Shown here piece by piece: positions 51,342-61,100 of a stretch of DNA of 64,000 nt (position 1 is its first letter; every line of letters begins with the position of its first letter). The DNA lies in NCBI GenBank assembly GCA_025463005.1, contig JAOAPR010000231.1, positions 1 through 64,000 on the forward strand, written 5' to 3'. Both the position numbers and the translations under genes were made by a program. Source of the DNA: Bryobacterales bacterium (lineage in GTDB: Bacteria > Acidobacteriota > Terriglobia > Bryobacterales > Bryobacteraceae). The notes under the pieces were generated by a model. The model was not told the origin of the DNA and did not search any database. It worked only from the letters and a program-made list of their open reading frames with translations.

Positions 51342-51923
51342 CTACTTGTTATTGCGCGGGGGAATCGTCCACAGATACAGCTTCCGGCTGAAATAGCCTT
51401 CATCGCCGGTGTCCACTGTGAACTCCTTCTCGGGCTTCCAGTCACCCATATCGAAGGTGTTGGAAACCACGCGGGTTCCCGGCCGGAGCTCCGCCAACAG
51501 CTTGGGACGAAGGCGGGCGTTCACGCTCGATAAAAGAAACAGCGTCACCACGCTGGCCTCGCGGATATTGGCCTTGAACAGGTCGTTTTCCTCGAACCGG
51601 ACCAGTTGTTCCACACCCGCGTTCTTCGCGTTTTCGTTGGCTTCCCGGATACGCTGCGGATCGATGTCGATCCCCACCCCGTGCGCGCCGTAGAGTTTGG
51701 CGGCAGTGACCACGATGCGTCCATCTCCGCAACCCAGGTCGTATACCACGTCATCGGCCGTTACGCCCGCCAGCTTGAGCATGGCTTCGACCGCCACCTG
51801 GGTGGTGGGAACGTAAGGAACCTCGGGTGCTTGCCTGGCTTGCTGAGCTTGCTGGGCAAGAGCGCTCGAAATCAGCAGGAATGCGGAAGTCAGGATAGGC
51901 TGAGTTCGCATAGGGGATCGCAT
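51342..51923 (-). CDS. Class I SAM-dependent methyltransferase with a signal peptide
   Basis: 193 residues. GGAGGT six bases ahead supports ATG 51923. An N-terminal segment (QPILTSAFLLISSALAQQAQQ) looks like a cleavable signal peptide. The domain has VVYDLGCGDGRIVVTAAKLYGAHGVGIDIDPQRIREANENAKNAG, the SAM-binding motif I and the acidic ribose-binding residue. Motif IV and later blocks are plausible (ASVVTLFLLSSVN and LRPGTRVVSNTFDMGDW). Substrate unknown. Export would be strange for an enzyme needing SAM. Similar signal-bearing methyltransferases are known in databases but, as far as I know, not explained. Confidence 0.85.
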   Translation of the reverse strand: MRSPMRTQPILTSAFLLISSALAQQAQQARQAPEVPYVPTTQVAVEAMLKLAGVTADDVVYDLGCGDGRIVVTAAKLYGAHGVGIDIDPQRIREANENAKNAGVEQLVRFEENDLFKANIREASVVTLFLLSSVNARLRPKLLAELRPGTRVVSNTFDMGDWKPEKEFTVDTGDEGYFSRKLYLWTIPPRNNK

Positions 51924-52041
51924 AATTTACCTCCAGGTGACCCGAGTTGGTAACGGTCTACACAAAAACATACTTTCGTCCGATTAGATGCCCGTTCGAG
52001 AACAATTGTTTAGGTCACAATAGTAACGAGGGAGCACTACC

Positions 52042-53361
52042 GTGAATCTGGCGGGGTTTTTTGGCTGGCCAACCCGGCTGAACGGGTCGGGACCTCGCAA
52101 TCCCTCGCGTGCCGCGCGCAAGGCCATCTTGCTCTGCCGGAACCTGTTGTCGGAGCGCGGCGAAGTTTCCGGCACGCGTCTGGCCGGCGAAGCGCTGGCA
52201 GCCTATCAAGCGCTCGACGAGGCTTCCCGTTCAGGATTCTTCGACCTGCTGGTCCAGGAGTTCTCTCCCGATCCCGAGCGAGTCGGACGCGCCGGCGACG
52301 CCTATCGCGCCCACCCCACCCCTGAGAATTTGCTGCAGTTGCAGGCTTCGGTCGAATCGCCCCGCGAGGAGCTGTTCCGTCGCCTGAACCTGGCGCCCGG
52401 CGGCATGCGGGTGCTGGTGGAATTGCGCGGCCGGCTGCAGCGGAAGCTGGATCAGAATCCGCAGTGGGAACCGGTGGTGGCGGATCTGGAGCGCTTGCTG
52501 ATCGACTGGTTCAATCGTGGATTCCTGGAGCTGCGGCGGATCGACTGGCGCACCTCGGCGCTGGTGCTGGAGAAACTAATCCGCTACGAGGCGGTGCATG
52601 AGATCCAGGGCTGGAACGATTTGCGCCGCCGCCTGGAAGCCGATCGCCGTTGTTATGCGTTTTTTCATCCGGCGCTGCCGGACGAGCCCATTATCTTCAT
52701 CGAAGCGGCGCTCACCCGGGGGATCAGCGAAAAGGTGCAGCCGCTGCTCGATCCCGACTCGCCCGTTCTGTCGCTGGAATCGGCGGACTGCGCGATGTTC
52801 TATTCCATCACCAACTGTCAGGAAGGATTGCGCGGCGTACCGTTCGGCAGTTTCCTGATCAAGCAGGTGGTGGAGGACCTGGGCCGGGAACTCCCGCGCA
52901 TCCGGAAATTCGCGACGGTTTCGCCGGTTCCGGGTTTTCGAAATTGGCTGGCGGCGAATCCCGACCTGGCGGACCTGCGGACCAAACTGGATCGTCCCAA
53001 GTGGTGGGAGAACCACGCGCTCTCCGAAGAGCTCCGCGAGGAACTGGTTCCCTTGTGCGCGCGCTATCTCCTGCAAGCTAAGAATGGCCGCGAGCCGCTC
53101 GATCCGGTGGCGCGCTTTCATCTCCGCAATGGAGCGCGGCTGGAGCGAATCAACTGGCTGGGCGATACCTCGGCTGCGGGCATGCAGCGTTCCGCGGGTC
53201 TGATGGTGAACTATTTCTACAGGTTTAGTGATCTGGAAAAGAATCACGAAACCTACACCCGCGAGTACCGGATCGTGGCGGATTCTGAGATCGAATCGCT
53301 CGCCAGACGCAAGCCGGCGCGACCCGCCACCCCTGCGAGTGGCAAGCAGCTGCCCGCGTAG
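52042..53361 (+). CDS. Malonyl-CoA decarboxylase
   Basis: 439 residues with a GTG start at 52042. Converts malonyl-CoA to acetyl-CoA and CO2. Family segments are AVHEIQGWNDLRRRLEADRRCYAFFHPALPDEPIIFIEAAL, FYSITNCQEGLRGVPFGSFLIKQVVEDL, then FATVSPVPGFRNWL and PVARFHLRNGARLERINWLGD. It ends with SAGLMVNYFYRFSDLEKNHETY. The catalytic Ser in the SPVPGF region and His in RFHLRNGARLERINW are retained. Stand-alone here: no malonate transport or malonyl-CoA synthetase gene is adjacent. Confidence 0.92.
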   Translation: MNLAGFFGWPTRLNGSGPRNPSRAARKAILLCRNLLSERGEVSGTRLAGEALAAYQALDEASRSGFFDLLVQEFSPDPERVGRAGDAYRAHPTPENLLQLQASVESPREELFRRLNLAPGGMRVLVELRGRLQRKLDQNPQWEPVVADLERLLIDWFNRGFLELRRIDWRTSALVLEKLIRYEAVHEIQGWNDLRRRLEADRRCYAFFHPALPDEPIIFIEAALTRGISEKVQPLLDPDSPVLSLESADCAMFYSITNCQEGLRGVPFGSFLIKQVVEDLGRELPRIRKFATVSPVPGFRNWLAANPDLADLRTKLDRPKWWENHALSEELREELVPLCARYLLQAKNGREPLDPVARFHLRNGARLERINWLGDTSAAGMQRSAGLMVNYFYRFSDLEKNHETYTREYRIVADSEIESLARRKPARPATPASGKQLPA

Positions 53362-53412
53362 TGTCACAATCGTTTGACCTGTGATATCCTGCTAACCCCG
53401 AGGATCCAAAAC

Positions 53413-53916
53413 ATGAAAAACCTGGCTGTTCGGCTCGCCCCGCTTGCGCTCGCGATGTTGCAATTCGGCTGCACGCAGGCGCCGCCGCCCGCGCCGCCCG
53501 ACACCCGCGCCGCTGACGAGAAGACCATCCGCGACATGGAGACAGCATGGGTGAAGGAATTCAACGCAAAAGATATGGACAAGATCGTTGCCCATTATGC
53601 GGACGATGCCACTATCGTCCTGGCTAACGCCCCCACTATGGTCGGAAAGGATGCCTTTCGAGCCGGCATGAAAGATTTCCTGGCCGACCCCAAGTTCGCT
53701 CTGGATCTGCGAACCGTCAAAGTCGAGGTGTCGAAGGCCGGCGACTTAGCCTATTCGCAAGGTACCTACTCCGTCACGGCCACCGACCCGAAGACCAAGA
53801 AGATCATGAGCGAAAAGGGCGGGTACGTCGAGGTGTATAAGAAACAGCCCGACGGCTCCTGGAAAATCGTGGAAGACATCAACACCCCCGAGGCTCCCGC
53901 CGCCCCCACGAAGTAG
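53413..53916 (+). CDS. DUF4440/SnoaL-like lipoprotein
   Basis: 167 residues from ATG 53413, after GAGGA. Lipobox LQFGC (Cys20), then a Pro-rich stretch and the NTF2-like fold: IRDMETAWVKEFNAKDMDKIVAHYADDATIVLANAPTMVGKDAF, then GDLAYSQGTYSVTATDPKTKKIMSEKGGYVEVYKKQPDGSWKIVEDINTP. Typical of the DUF4440 type, ligand-binding or isomerase-like; function unknown. Confidence 0.85.
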   Translation: MKNLAVRLAPLALAMLQFGCTQAPPPAPPDTRAADEKTIRDMETAWVKEFNAKDMDKIVAHYADDATIVLANAPTMVGKDAFRAGMKDFLADPKFALDLRTVKVEVSKAGDLAYSQGTYSVTATDPKTKKIMSEKGGYVEVYKKQPDGSWKIVEDINTPEAPAAPTK

Positions 53917-53930
53917 TTTTTTCCGTGCGA

Positions 53931-53936
53931 TATGAT
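53931..53936 (+). promoter_or_regulatory. -10 box eight bases before a start codon
   Basis: TATGAT at 53931-53936; ATG of the next gene is at 53945. No ribosome-binding site is present between. Consistent with initiation on the start codon. Confidence 0.4.
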
Positions 53937-53944
53937 ACCACGCG

Positions 53945-54958
53945 ATGAGAGCGAAGCTGGTGGCGATGGGAGCCGTTCTGTTTCTGGGCGCGGCGGCGTT
54001 AACGATGCGCGCGGCCGAACCCGAATGGAGCCCCGCGAACCTCAACAAGGCGTGCGATCGGGCTTGCTTGGTCGCCATCATGGACCGTTACATGGACGCC
54101 CTCTACAAGCACGATCCCAAGGCAGTCCCCACGCTCGCGAAGGACTACCGGATGACCGAGAACACCGGGGTCATGGAAGTGGGCGAAGGCGTACTGTGGC
54201 GCAATCGCCTCCAGCCGACGCCGTTCAAGATTTACATCGTCGATCCGGTATCGGGGCAGGTGGCTCAGCAAGGACGCCTCCAGGTCACGGGCGGCCGGGG
54301 CGGACCGAGTGACCGGCTGTTCGTAGTTCGGCTCAAGGTAGATCGGGGCGAGATCCAGGAGATCGAGCAGCTCTGGGCTTCAGGAATCAATGCGGCGGCG
54401 CTTCCGCTCCTGACCACGCCCCCGCCGATTCTGACCACCGACGTCCCTCCGGCGGAGACGATTTCGCGCGATGCGATGCTGCGCGTCGCTAGCTCCTATT
54501 TCGACGCCCTCGAGGGTGATAACGGCAAGATCGCGGCCTTCGCTCCGGATTGCGTGCGGAACGAAAACGGATATCAAACGGTGGACAATCCGCCGCCTGG
54601 GGGCCGCAACATGCCGGGTCCGAACATGCCTACCGATCCCGAGGCTCTGCGGTTCAGTATGTTGAGCTGCGAGCAACAGATCAGCGAGAAGACCTTTGCC
54701 TACATGAAGCACATTCGTCCGCGGCGGGTGCTGATCCTCGACGAGCAGAAGCAGATCGTCGGTACCTTCCCGCTGTTCGTTCACGATGGGACGCGAAGGG
54801 GTGCTCCTCCGGATGCGCCTCCAGGGATGCTGCAAAATCTCGTAACAATGGAGACGTTCGGCGTTCGCGGCGGCCAGATCCACAACGTAACCGTAATGCC
54901 GTTCGTCACGATTCCCTACGGGCTGGGGAACGGCTGGACGCCGGGCTCCGGAAGATAA
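53945..54958 (+). CDS. Secreted double NTF2-like (DUF8021-type) protein
   Basis: 337 residues, signal peptide (MRAKLVAMGAVLFLGAAALTMRAAE). Domain 1 starts NKACDRACLVAIMDRYMDALYKHDPKAVPTLAKDYRMTENTGVMEVGEGVLW; domain 2 starts ISRDAMLRVASSYFDALEGDNGKIAAFAPDCVRNENGYQTV. The two resemble each other and the SnoaL-like family. Cysteines in the CDRAC and LSCEQQ segments may pair. No catalytic residues are known. Probably an exported binding or hydratase-like protein. Confidence 0.8.
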   Translation: MRAKLVAMGAVLFLGAAALTMRAAEPEWSPANLNKACDRACLVAIMDRYMDALYKHDPKAVPTLAKDYRMTENTGVMEVGEGVLWRNRLQPTPFKIYIVDPVSGQVAQQGRLQVTGGRGGPSDRLFVVRLKVDRGEIQEIEQLWASGINAAALPLLTTPPPILTTDVPPAETISRDAMLRVASSYFDALEGDNGKIAAFAPDCVRNENGYQTVDNPPPGGRNMPGPNMPTDPEALRFSMLSCEQQISEKTFAYMKHIRPRRVLILDEQKQIVGTFPLFVHDGTRRGAPPDAPPGMLQNLVTMETFGVRGGQIHNVTVMPFVTIPYGLGNGWTPGSGR

Positions 54959-54969
54959 ACCCTAACATA

Positions 54970-55015
54970 GTGTCGAGAGGAGTCTCGACACGGCACGCAA
55001 GAGTGCGTGCGCCAC
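54970..55015. repeat. Palindromic intergenic repeat B
   Basis: GTGTCGAGA-GGAG-TCTCGACAC plus GCACGCA-AGAG-TGCGTGC and GCCAC, in the 64-base gap between convergent genes. Nearly identical to 35117-35162. Confidence 0.9.
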
Positions 55016-55022
55016 GTTAGCC

Positions 55023-55538
55023 CTACTTCTTCGCGGTAGTCGCCACCGGACCCGCTGCGCCCTTGGTTGCGGAATCCCAGTGCTCGACGATCTTGCCATT
55101 CACGATCCGGAACATATCGAACCAGGTTGTTGTGTACTTCTTCCCCTTGGCTGAAGGATCATCGTACTCTCTAACAAACGATAGCGTCACGTAGTCGCCT
55201 TCGGCCTGAATCGCCACCAGACCCGGAAGCGTTTCAGGTATCGGCGGCAGCTCCTTGGGCATGATCGCGTTGAAGTAGGCTTTAAAGCCCGCCATGCCTG
55301 TTTCGGCATTGGGGTTGTGCTGCATGTAATCAGCCGTCATGTATTTGTCAGCCTGGTCCAGGCGGAATCCGCGCAGCACGACGCGAAAAAAGTCATACGC
55401 GACCTTCTTGTTCGCCGCGAGCTTCGGATCGCTGCTCTTGAGCATGGCGGCCTGATCCTTGCCCGGCACTACGGGCAGCGCCGCGAATATAGGCACGCTC
55501 AACGCGGCCAGCATCACTGTGTAACCAAATACGTTCAT
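55023..55538 (-). CDS. Secreted SnoaL-like protein
   Basis: 171 residues. A signal peptide (VFGYTVMLAALSVPIFAALPVVPG), then an NTF2-like domain: KVAYDFFRVVLRGFRLDQADKYMTADYMQHNPNAETGMAGFKAYFNAI, then AEGDYVTLSFVREYDDP and DMFRIVNGKIVEHWDSA. His in QHNP and the Asp/Glu-lined pocket are like polyketide-cyclase SnoaL proteins. TAAGGAG precedes the ATG. It is likely in an operon with the 'GKPDLxGxW' gene upstream, 25 bases away. Confidence 0.87.
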   Translation of the reverse strand: MNVFGYTVMLAALSVPIFAALPVVPGKDQAAMLKSSDPKLAANKKVAYDFFRVVLRGFRLDQADKYMTADYMQHNPNAETGMAGFKAYFNAIMPKELPPIPETLPGLVAIQAEGDYVTLSFVREYDDPSAKGKKYTTTWFDMFRIVNGKIVEHWDSATKGAAGPVATTAKK

Positions 55539-55563
55539 GTTTGTTTCTCCTTAAGAAATGGCG

Positions 55564-56358
55564 TTACTTACCCACCAGGTGCCGGACGTCTACGTTGTTC
55601 TCCTGGCAGATGTACTCGAACAGCTCCCCGCCGGGGACAAACGGGATCAGATAGCTGGTGGTCCACGGCTTGGCGTAGGCGCCGGGATCGTCGATCGTCA
55701 CCTCGTAGCGCATCGAAAGCTCATTGAGCCGCGTGAACTTCTCGATCACGTGCAGTTGTTCCGTATGCGTGTGGCCATCCTGGTCGAGCCAGGTCCGGTC
55801 ATTGAACCCAATCACATCCGTGACCAGGGTGTCGCCTTCCCAATGACCGATCGCATCTCCCAGATAAGTAGGATTGGGGTCCTTGGCATGCGGCCGGCCG
55901 TCAGTGTAAACGACTCGCCAAACGTGCGCGGCGCCTTCGAAGATGAAGATCACACGATCGGGCTGCTGAAAGATCTGGAACGGAAAAGGAGTCGCGTACA
56001 TGCGCGGGATGCCAGGAGGCAGACACAGCGCCTCCGGATCGTCCTTCGATAAGTTCGCCTGATGTGTATCGTAAAGCTTTTTCGTTTCAGGCTTAAACGG
56101 AATATCGATCAGCTTCTCCACCGGCGACCGGTTCGGCCCACCCGTGCCGGTTCCCGAAAGATTCACGATGGTTCTGGGATTCCACGCGCCCTTGCCGTTC
56201 CCAAGATCCGGTTTGCCGTCGGCAAGTCGCGGCGTGGGTTTCGGATTGGCTGCGGCCGCACGTGGAACGTCGTTCAGCCGTCCGCCGATTCCCCCTTGCG
56301 CGACCAATTGGATGGGGATAGAAGCACTCAGCAACGCTACCAGGATCCACGTGGGCAT
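55564..56358 (-). CDS. Secreted 'GKPDLxGxW' family protein, copy 3
   Basis: 264 residues, signal peptide (MPTWILVALLSASIPIQLVAQGG). The start of the domain is degenerate (LADGKPDLGNGKGAWNPRTI). The rest follows the family: FIFEGAAHVWRVVYTDGRPHAKDPNPTYLGDAIGHWEGDTLVTDVIGFNDRTWLDQDGHTHTEQLHVIEKF, then PGAYAKPWTTSYLI and EYICQENNVDVRHLVGK. It is more diverged from copies 1 and 2 than these are from each other. Function unknown. Confidence 0.8.
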   Translation of the reverse strand: MPTWILVALLSASIPIQLVAQGGIGGRLNDVPRAAAANPKPTPRLADGKPDLGNGKGAWNPRTIVNLSGTGTGGPNRSPVEKLIDIPFKPETKKLYDTHQANLSKDDPEALCLPPGIPRMYATPFPFQIFQQPDRVIFIFEGAAHVWRVVYTDGRPHAKDPNPTYLGDAIGHWEGDTLVTDVIGFNDRTWLDQDGHTHTEQLHVIEKFTRLNELSMRYEVTIDDPGAYAKPWTTSYLIPFVPGGELFEYICQENNVDVRHLVGK

Positions 56359-56405
56359 AGCGTTTCTGATGATAGCCTATGTGGGAGGCGATCGAACATT
56401 CGACG

Positions 56406-56873
56406 ATGGGAGTTCGGGCTGATTCCGCTGGCGTACGATGGCCGCCTCCGGCTGTCTTCGCGGCCGGCTTGCTCGCCGGTTGGTTGCTGACTACCTGGTT
56501 TCCGACTCCGTACCATGCGCCGGTAGTATCGCGCGCTGTAGGCGGGACTCTGATGGCCGTGGGTGGGCTGCTGGCGTTTTCAGCGGTCTACAATTTCGGC
56601 CGGAAAGGGACGAATCTGCGGCCCGATCGGCCCAGCTCTGCGCTGGTAGTCGCCGGTCCATATCGATTCACCCGCAATCCGATGTACCTGGCGCTCACGA
56701 TCTTCTATCTGGGAGTAGCTGTGCTGATGCAATCCGTGTGTGCGGTTCTCCTGCTGCCGTTTGTGCTATTCGTGATTCAACGCAAAGTTATCAGGCGAGA
56801 GGAAGCCTACCTGGAGCGCCGCTTCGGAGCCGCCTATACGCGCTACCAGAGCGAAGTTCGCCGTTGGCTTTGA
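56406..56873 (+). CDS. Isoprenylcysteine carboxyl methyltransferase-family membrane protein
   Basis: 155 residues from ATG 56406; ATG 56379 is also possible. Several membrane helices, the first at VFAAGLLAGWLLTTWF. The characteristic region is GPYRFTRNPMYLALTIFYLGVAVL, then RKVIRREEAYLERRFGAAYTRYQSEVRRWL, the ICMT/PEMT-like motif that binds SAM. Substrate unknown (phospholipid or isoprenyl compound). It ends one base before the tRNA-Val. Confidence 0.88.
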   Translation: MGVRADSAGVRWPPPAVFAAGLLAGWLLTTWFPTPYHAPVVSRAVGGTLMAVGGLLAFSAVYNFGRKGTNLRPDRPSSALVVAGPYRFTRNPMYLALTIFYLGVAVLMQSVCAVLLLPFVLFVIQRKVIRREEAYLERRFGAAYTRYQSEVRRWL

Positions 56874-56950
56874 TGGTGGGCGCGCAGGGATTCGAACCCC
56901 GGACCCCCTCGGTGTAAACGAGGTGCTCTAACCAACTGAGCTACGCGCCC
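56874..56950 (-). tRNA. tRNA-Val (anticodon TAC)
   Basis: 77 bases from 56950 to 56874. Acceptor GGGCGCG pairs with CGCGCCC; D arm GCTC-AGTTGGTTA-GAGC; anticodon stem CCTCG-TTTACAC-CGAGG, with TAC as anticodon; T arm CGGGG-TTCGAAT-CCCTG. The discriminator is A and the CCA end is encoded. Confidence 0.97.
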
Positions 56951-56968
56951 TCTTGGCTATTCTAGCGA

Positions 56969-58126
56969 TTACTTCAATTGGGCTGTTTTTACGCCGGCCT
57001 TGGAATCGCACCAGGCGATCCAGGTTTCGTTGCCCGATCGCACCAGCTTGGGATAACCAAGGCTCGCGCGGGAGCCTTCAGCGACCTTAATTACGGGTCC
57101 GGCTACACCGGCGGGCGATACGGCGCGGACCAGAGCGCTAGCTGAACCGGCGCTCTCTTCAATCCAGGAGACGAACGCGCCGCCGTCGCTGTTCAGGGCG
57201 GTGGAGGCATAACCGAGAGTATCTCCGGTGCTCACCTTCGTCGGTTTGGTGAATGTCGCGCCTGCATCCGAAGAGAAGACGAGTTGGATTCGGGGAGAAT
57301 CGTCCGCCTCCGTGTACCAGGCGATCGCAACGCGATTATCCTTTGCTGCCGCTGACGCGGCGTTGACCGGGCACGCATTGATTTCCCACTTGTCAGCGTT
57401 CAGGATCTTGGACGCCGACCAGCGCCCATTTTCAAACCGAAGGACGGCGATATCGCGGATGTCCTTGGGCGTGTGGTCGCGATAGGCCACCAGCAGCCCT
57501 TTCGCGGTTTTCACGACAGAGGTCGGGCAGCAGGAGCAGGTGTCGGAATCGAGCTCTTCCTCTTTGATCTCTTTTCCATCGGCGCCGACGATGGTCCGCA
57601 TCAGCGAGACCGGGCCATCTTCGCCCTTGAGCGCCTGCAGCCACAGAATGGACGCTTCGCGGGGGCCGCTATCGACCATGGAAGCTAATCCATGCTGAAC
57701 AGGGCTGTGGTCGTGATGAGCCATTACAGGCTCAGTCCAACGGATTCCGTCGCGCGAGCTCGAAACAAAGATGTCTTCGGCGTCGCTGGAATCTTTTCCC
57801 TTTTCAACCCAGTGGGCGAGCAAAGTGCCATCGCTCAGGCTGACCAGTTCGGGCACTTCCGCCGGATGACGCCAGAAGCGGCGACCAGCGGTTATCGTGC
57901 GCGCTTCCGACCACGCAGATCCGCGACGCACGGCGTATCGCAAGGTGTATGAGCCGCCTTTCGAGGGCTCTACCCAGCTCAGAAGGGCGCTTCCGTCCGC
58001 GGCCACGGCCCAGTTGGGCTGGATGCTGCCCGGAACGGCCGGGTTCGGGATCGCAACTGGCTTGAGCGCCTGCGCGAATCCGCATGCGGCCAATGCGAGG
58101 AGAAGCAGACAACAGGAACTCTTCAT
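56969..58126 (-). CDS. Exported sialidase-fold (BNR-like) protein
   Basis: 385 residues with a signal peptide (MKSSCCLLLLALAACGFAQ). Beta-propeller-like repeats follow: AVAADGSALLSWVEPSKGGSYTLRY, GTLLAHWVEKGKDSSDAEDIFVSSSRDGIRWTEPV, and later IAWYTEADDSPRIQLVFSSDAGATFTKPTKV. The last two have Asp-box-like SSRDGIRWT and SSDAGATFT. A DSDTCSCCPT motif in the middle has three close cysteines. The catalytic sialidase residues are not evident, so a binding or enzyme role cannot be decided. Confidence 0.75.
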   Translation of the reverse strand: MKSSCCLLLLALAACGFAQALKPVAIPNPAVPGSIQPNWAVAADGSALLSWVEPSKGGSYTLRYAVRRGSAWSEARTITAGRRFWRHPAEVPELVSLSDGTLLAHWVEKGKDSSDAEDIFVSSSRDGIRWTEPVMAHHDHSPVQHGLASMVDSGPREASILWLQALKGEDGPVSLMRTIVGADGKEIKEEELDSDTCSCCPTSVVKTAKGLLVAYRDHTPKDIRDIAVLRFENGRWSASKILNADKWEINACPVNAASAAAKDNRVAIAWYTEADDSPRIQLVFSSDAGATFTKPTKVSTGDTLGYASTALNSDGGAFVSWIEESAGSASALVRAVSPAGVAGPVIKVAEGSRASLGYPKLVRSGNETWIAWCDSKAGVKTAQLK

Positions 58127-58162
58127 GGGGTCCTGCGAACGATTCTACCAGTTGCCGCGAAT

Positions 58163-61100
58163 TCAGAAGATCAGCTTCAAAGCGAGCTGGAGGTTGCGGT
58201 TCTCGATCCTGCCGTTTTCGACGGAATCGGTGTACGCCGTAGTGTCGTTGCGAAGGCCGCGGATGGCGGTCACGATATGCGATCCGACCGGCATCGAGGA
58301 CACCTCGGTATTGCTATACACCAAATAGAGATTCGAATGATTGAACAGGTTGAACGCTTCGCCGCGCAACTGAAGCCGGATACGCTCGTTAATCGCGAAC
58401 GTCTTGTAAGCTCCGATCGAGAATTTCCAGACGCCGGGCGTGCGGAAAACATTACGGCCCGTCATACTGCCTGGGAACGGTCCGAAATCCGAACTGCCGG
58501 TCAACGGATTCACGTAGGTGCTGTCCGGCGTACCCAGATTCAGATAATTGAACTCGTTCGGATTGGCGGTAGGAATATCGGTGTAGCGGGTCTGAAAAGG
58601 AGTCGAGAACATTACACGAGGGCATAGAGCCTGGGTTTCATTCGTGCAATCCCAGACGGTGAAGGGCGTTCCCGTCCTGGCTGTGAAGATCGGAGCGAAC
58701 GACCAACCGCCGGCTACCAAATCCATGACGCGGGACGCTTTGATCGACGGCGATTCGTAAACCGCCGCCAGCGTGTAGCGGTGACGCACGTCAAAATCGG
58801 AGCTGCCTCGATCGAGGCCGGGATGAAGAGGATCCAGCAAACCCAGGTTCTGCTGCCCTTCCAGATCAGACGTGAACGTACTGCTGTTCTCGTCGATGGC
58901 GTGCGACAAGGTGTAGGTGGTCTGCAAGGTCAGGCCGTAACGCCGGAAGTTCCTCAGGGTCAGCCTCACCGTGCCACCGTTGTACAAAGACGAGCCGCCG
59001 TTGGTTCGGAAATTGACCAACGAGTACTGATTATTGATTCGCGTGGTTGGTCCACCGGTTCCGGCGTAGACGATCGCCGAACCGCCCATATTCAAGCGGT
59101 CGATGGTGTAGAGGTTCACGCCGTGGCTCCCGGAATACTCGACCGAGACAACCGCGTCAGGTGTCAGTTGCCGTTCGATGGCGACGCTCCACAGATGCGC
59201 ATAGGAGGTTGTGATATTCGGATCGATGGCTCGCAAGGATACCGGCGGCAACGCCTTGGTGCCGGTGGTTCCAGCCAGCGGACCGGCGTTGTCGGTAGTT
59301 AACGGGATTACAGGAAGGTCGGTGCCGGCCGTGAGCGCGATCACACCGTAGTTGGGCGGATTCTGAATCACGTTAAACGTGACGTTGTTGAAATTCCGCT
59401 CGTAGCCGATGCTGTAGCCGCCGCGAAGTGCGGTTTTGCCGTCGCCGAAAATATCCCAGGCGAAACCCGTGCGCGGAGCGAAGTTATCCCAGTCCTTCCT
59501 CCACAAGCCGCCAATCGGGCTGTTAGGAGATTGCAGAACCTGGCCAGTTCCCGACTGAAGCTCAATATTGGCGCCCGGCCCCGGAAAGAAGTTGGAATCG
59601 AGCCTGGGATCCTTGTTGGCCTGAGGACCGTAATAGTCCCAGCGAAGGCCCAAGTTCAGGGTCAAGTGCGGCGTCACCTTCCAACTGTCCTGCACATAGA
59701 GGCCTGCTTCGTGGAATCGATTGCTGCGGCTAAAGCTCGGGGGGCCGACGGGCAACGTAAGGGTGCAATCGGGAGTCACGACGCTACCATGGCAGGGGAA
59801 CTTTCCCTGCGGAAAGATCGCTGCCTGGAAGTCGTGCAATTGTCCCATGACCAGTCCGTTCACGGCCGTTGGAATGTTGGTTCCGAGTGCTTCTACGGCC
59901 TCCTGGTACGCTCCAAAGGTACGGTTGTCCTGAAAATACGTGTATTGGCCGCCCACGCTCAGGGTGTGATTCCCAAGCGTGTAGTGGAAATCCTCCAGCA
60001 CAGTCGCGAAGTTCTGCGGACCGCCGAAGGGTACGGCGTTGCCGGGCGTATTGGGAGAGTAGCCCGGATAGAGGATGTTGGAGTTTCCCAGTTGGAGGGT
60101 CGTGTTCAGATTCGTGTACAAGGTCGGAACGACGGGCCTTGCTCCTAGCGGCTGAACGTCGCTGATCCGGTTGAAGCTCAGCTTAGTTTGGCTGACGGCT
60201 TTGGGAGAAAGGATCCGCGTTATGGAAACCGCGTAGCCACGGTTCACTTGAAAATCGGCCGTGTCAAAGCCCACATAGGGGCTGTTGGTCTGTGTGCCGG
60301 GGAAAGTATCCAGCGTGAATCCTGCGAACCGGAAATAGATTTGCGTTTTGTCGCTGGGGTTGTAATCCACGCGGCCGACCACGAGCCAGGTGTTTTGAGG
60401 ATCGCCGCCGCCAGAATCCGCCGGAACGTTGTATGCGACTTTCTGATAGATCGGAGTGCTGGCGGGAATGGCTGTGCAAGGTCCCGTAGTGCAAACCTCA
60501 CCGCGAGAGAAGGTCTGAATCCCCACGGCATTCGGTTTCAGTTGGCCGAATTGCTGGAAAAACTGTTGCGTGTTCGGCGCCGATGCCGCGATCAACTGCG
60601 GCGTGGCGACGACTCCCGTTTGGGTGGCGGCGCTCCGGACCCGAATCCATTCCGTATTGTTGAACACGAACAGCTTATCTTTGAGAATCGGCCCGCCGAG
60701 CGAGTAGCCGAACTGGTTCCGCACGAATACCGGCTTTTTGATCCCTATCGAATTGTTCTCGAACGTGTTCGAAGCAAAGTCGGACACACGGTTGAATTCG
60801 TAGACGGTGCCGTGATAGTCGTTCGTTCCGCGCCTGGTGGCGACGTTGATCACGCCTCCGGCCGCCCGGCCATATTCCGCGGTGAAGTTGTTCGTCAGCA
60901 CGCTGAACTCGTCTACGGAGTCGAGCGGAATTTTGATGCCGATGTCGCCCGCGAATTCGTTGTTGTTCGGCACGCCATCCAGCAGCAGGTTGGTGGATGT
61001 CGCGCGGAGCCCATTGATGGCTACGCCTGCGCCGCGTCCGCCGGGGTCGCCGTCAGAGACGTTGCCGGCAGTCTGCACCAGGTCGTATGGATTCCTGGTC

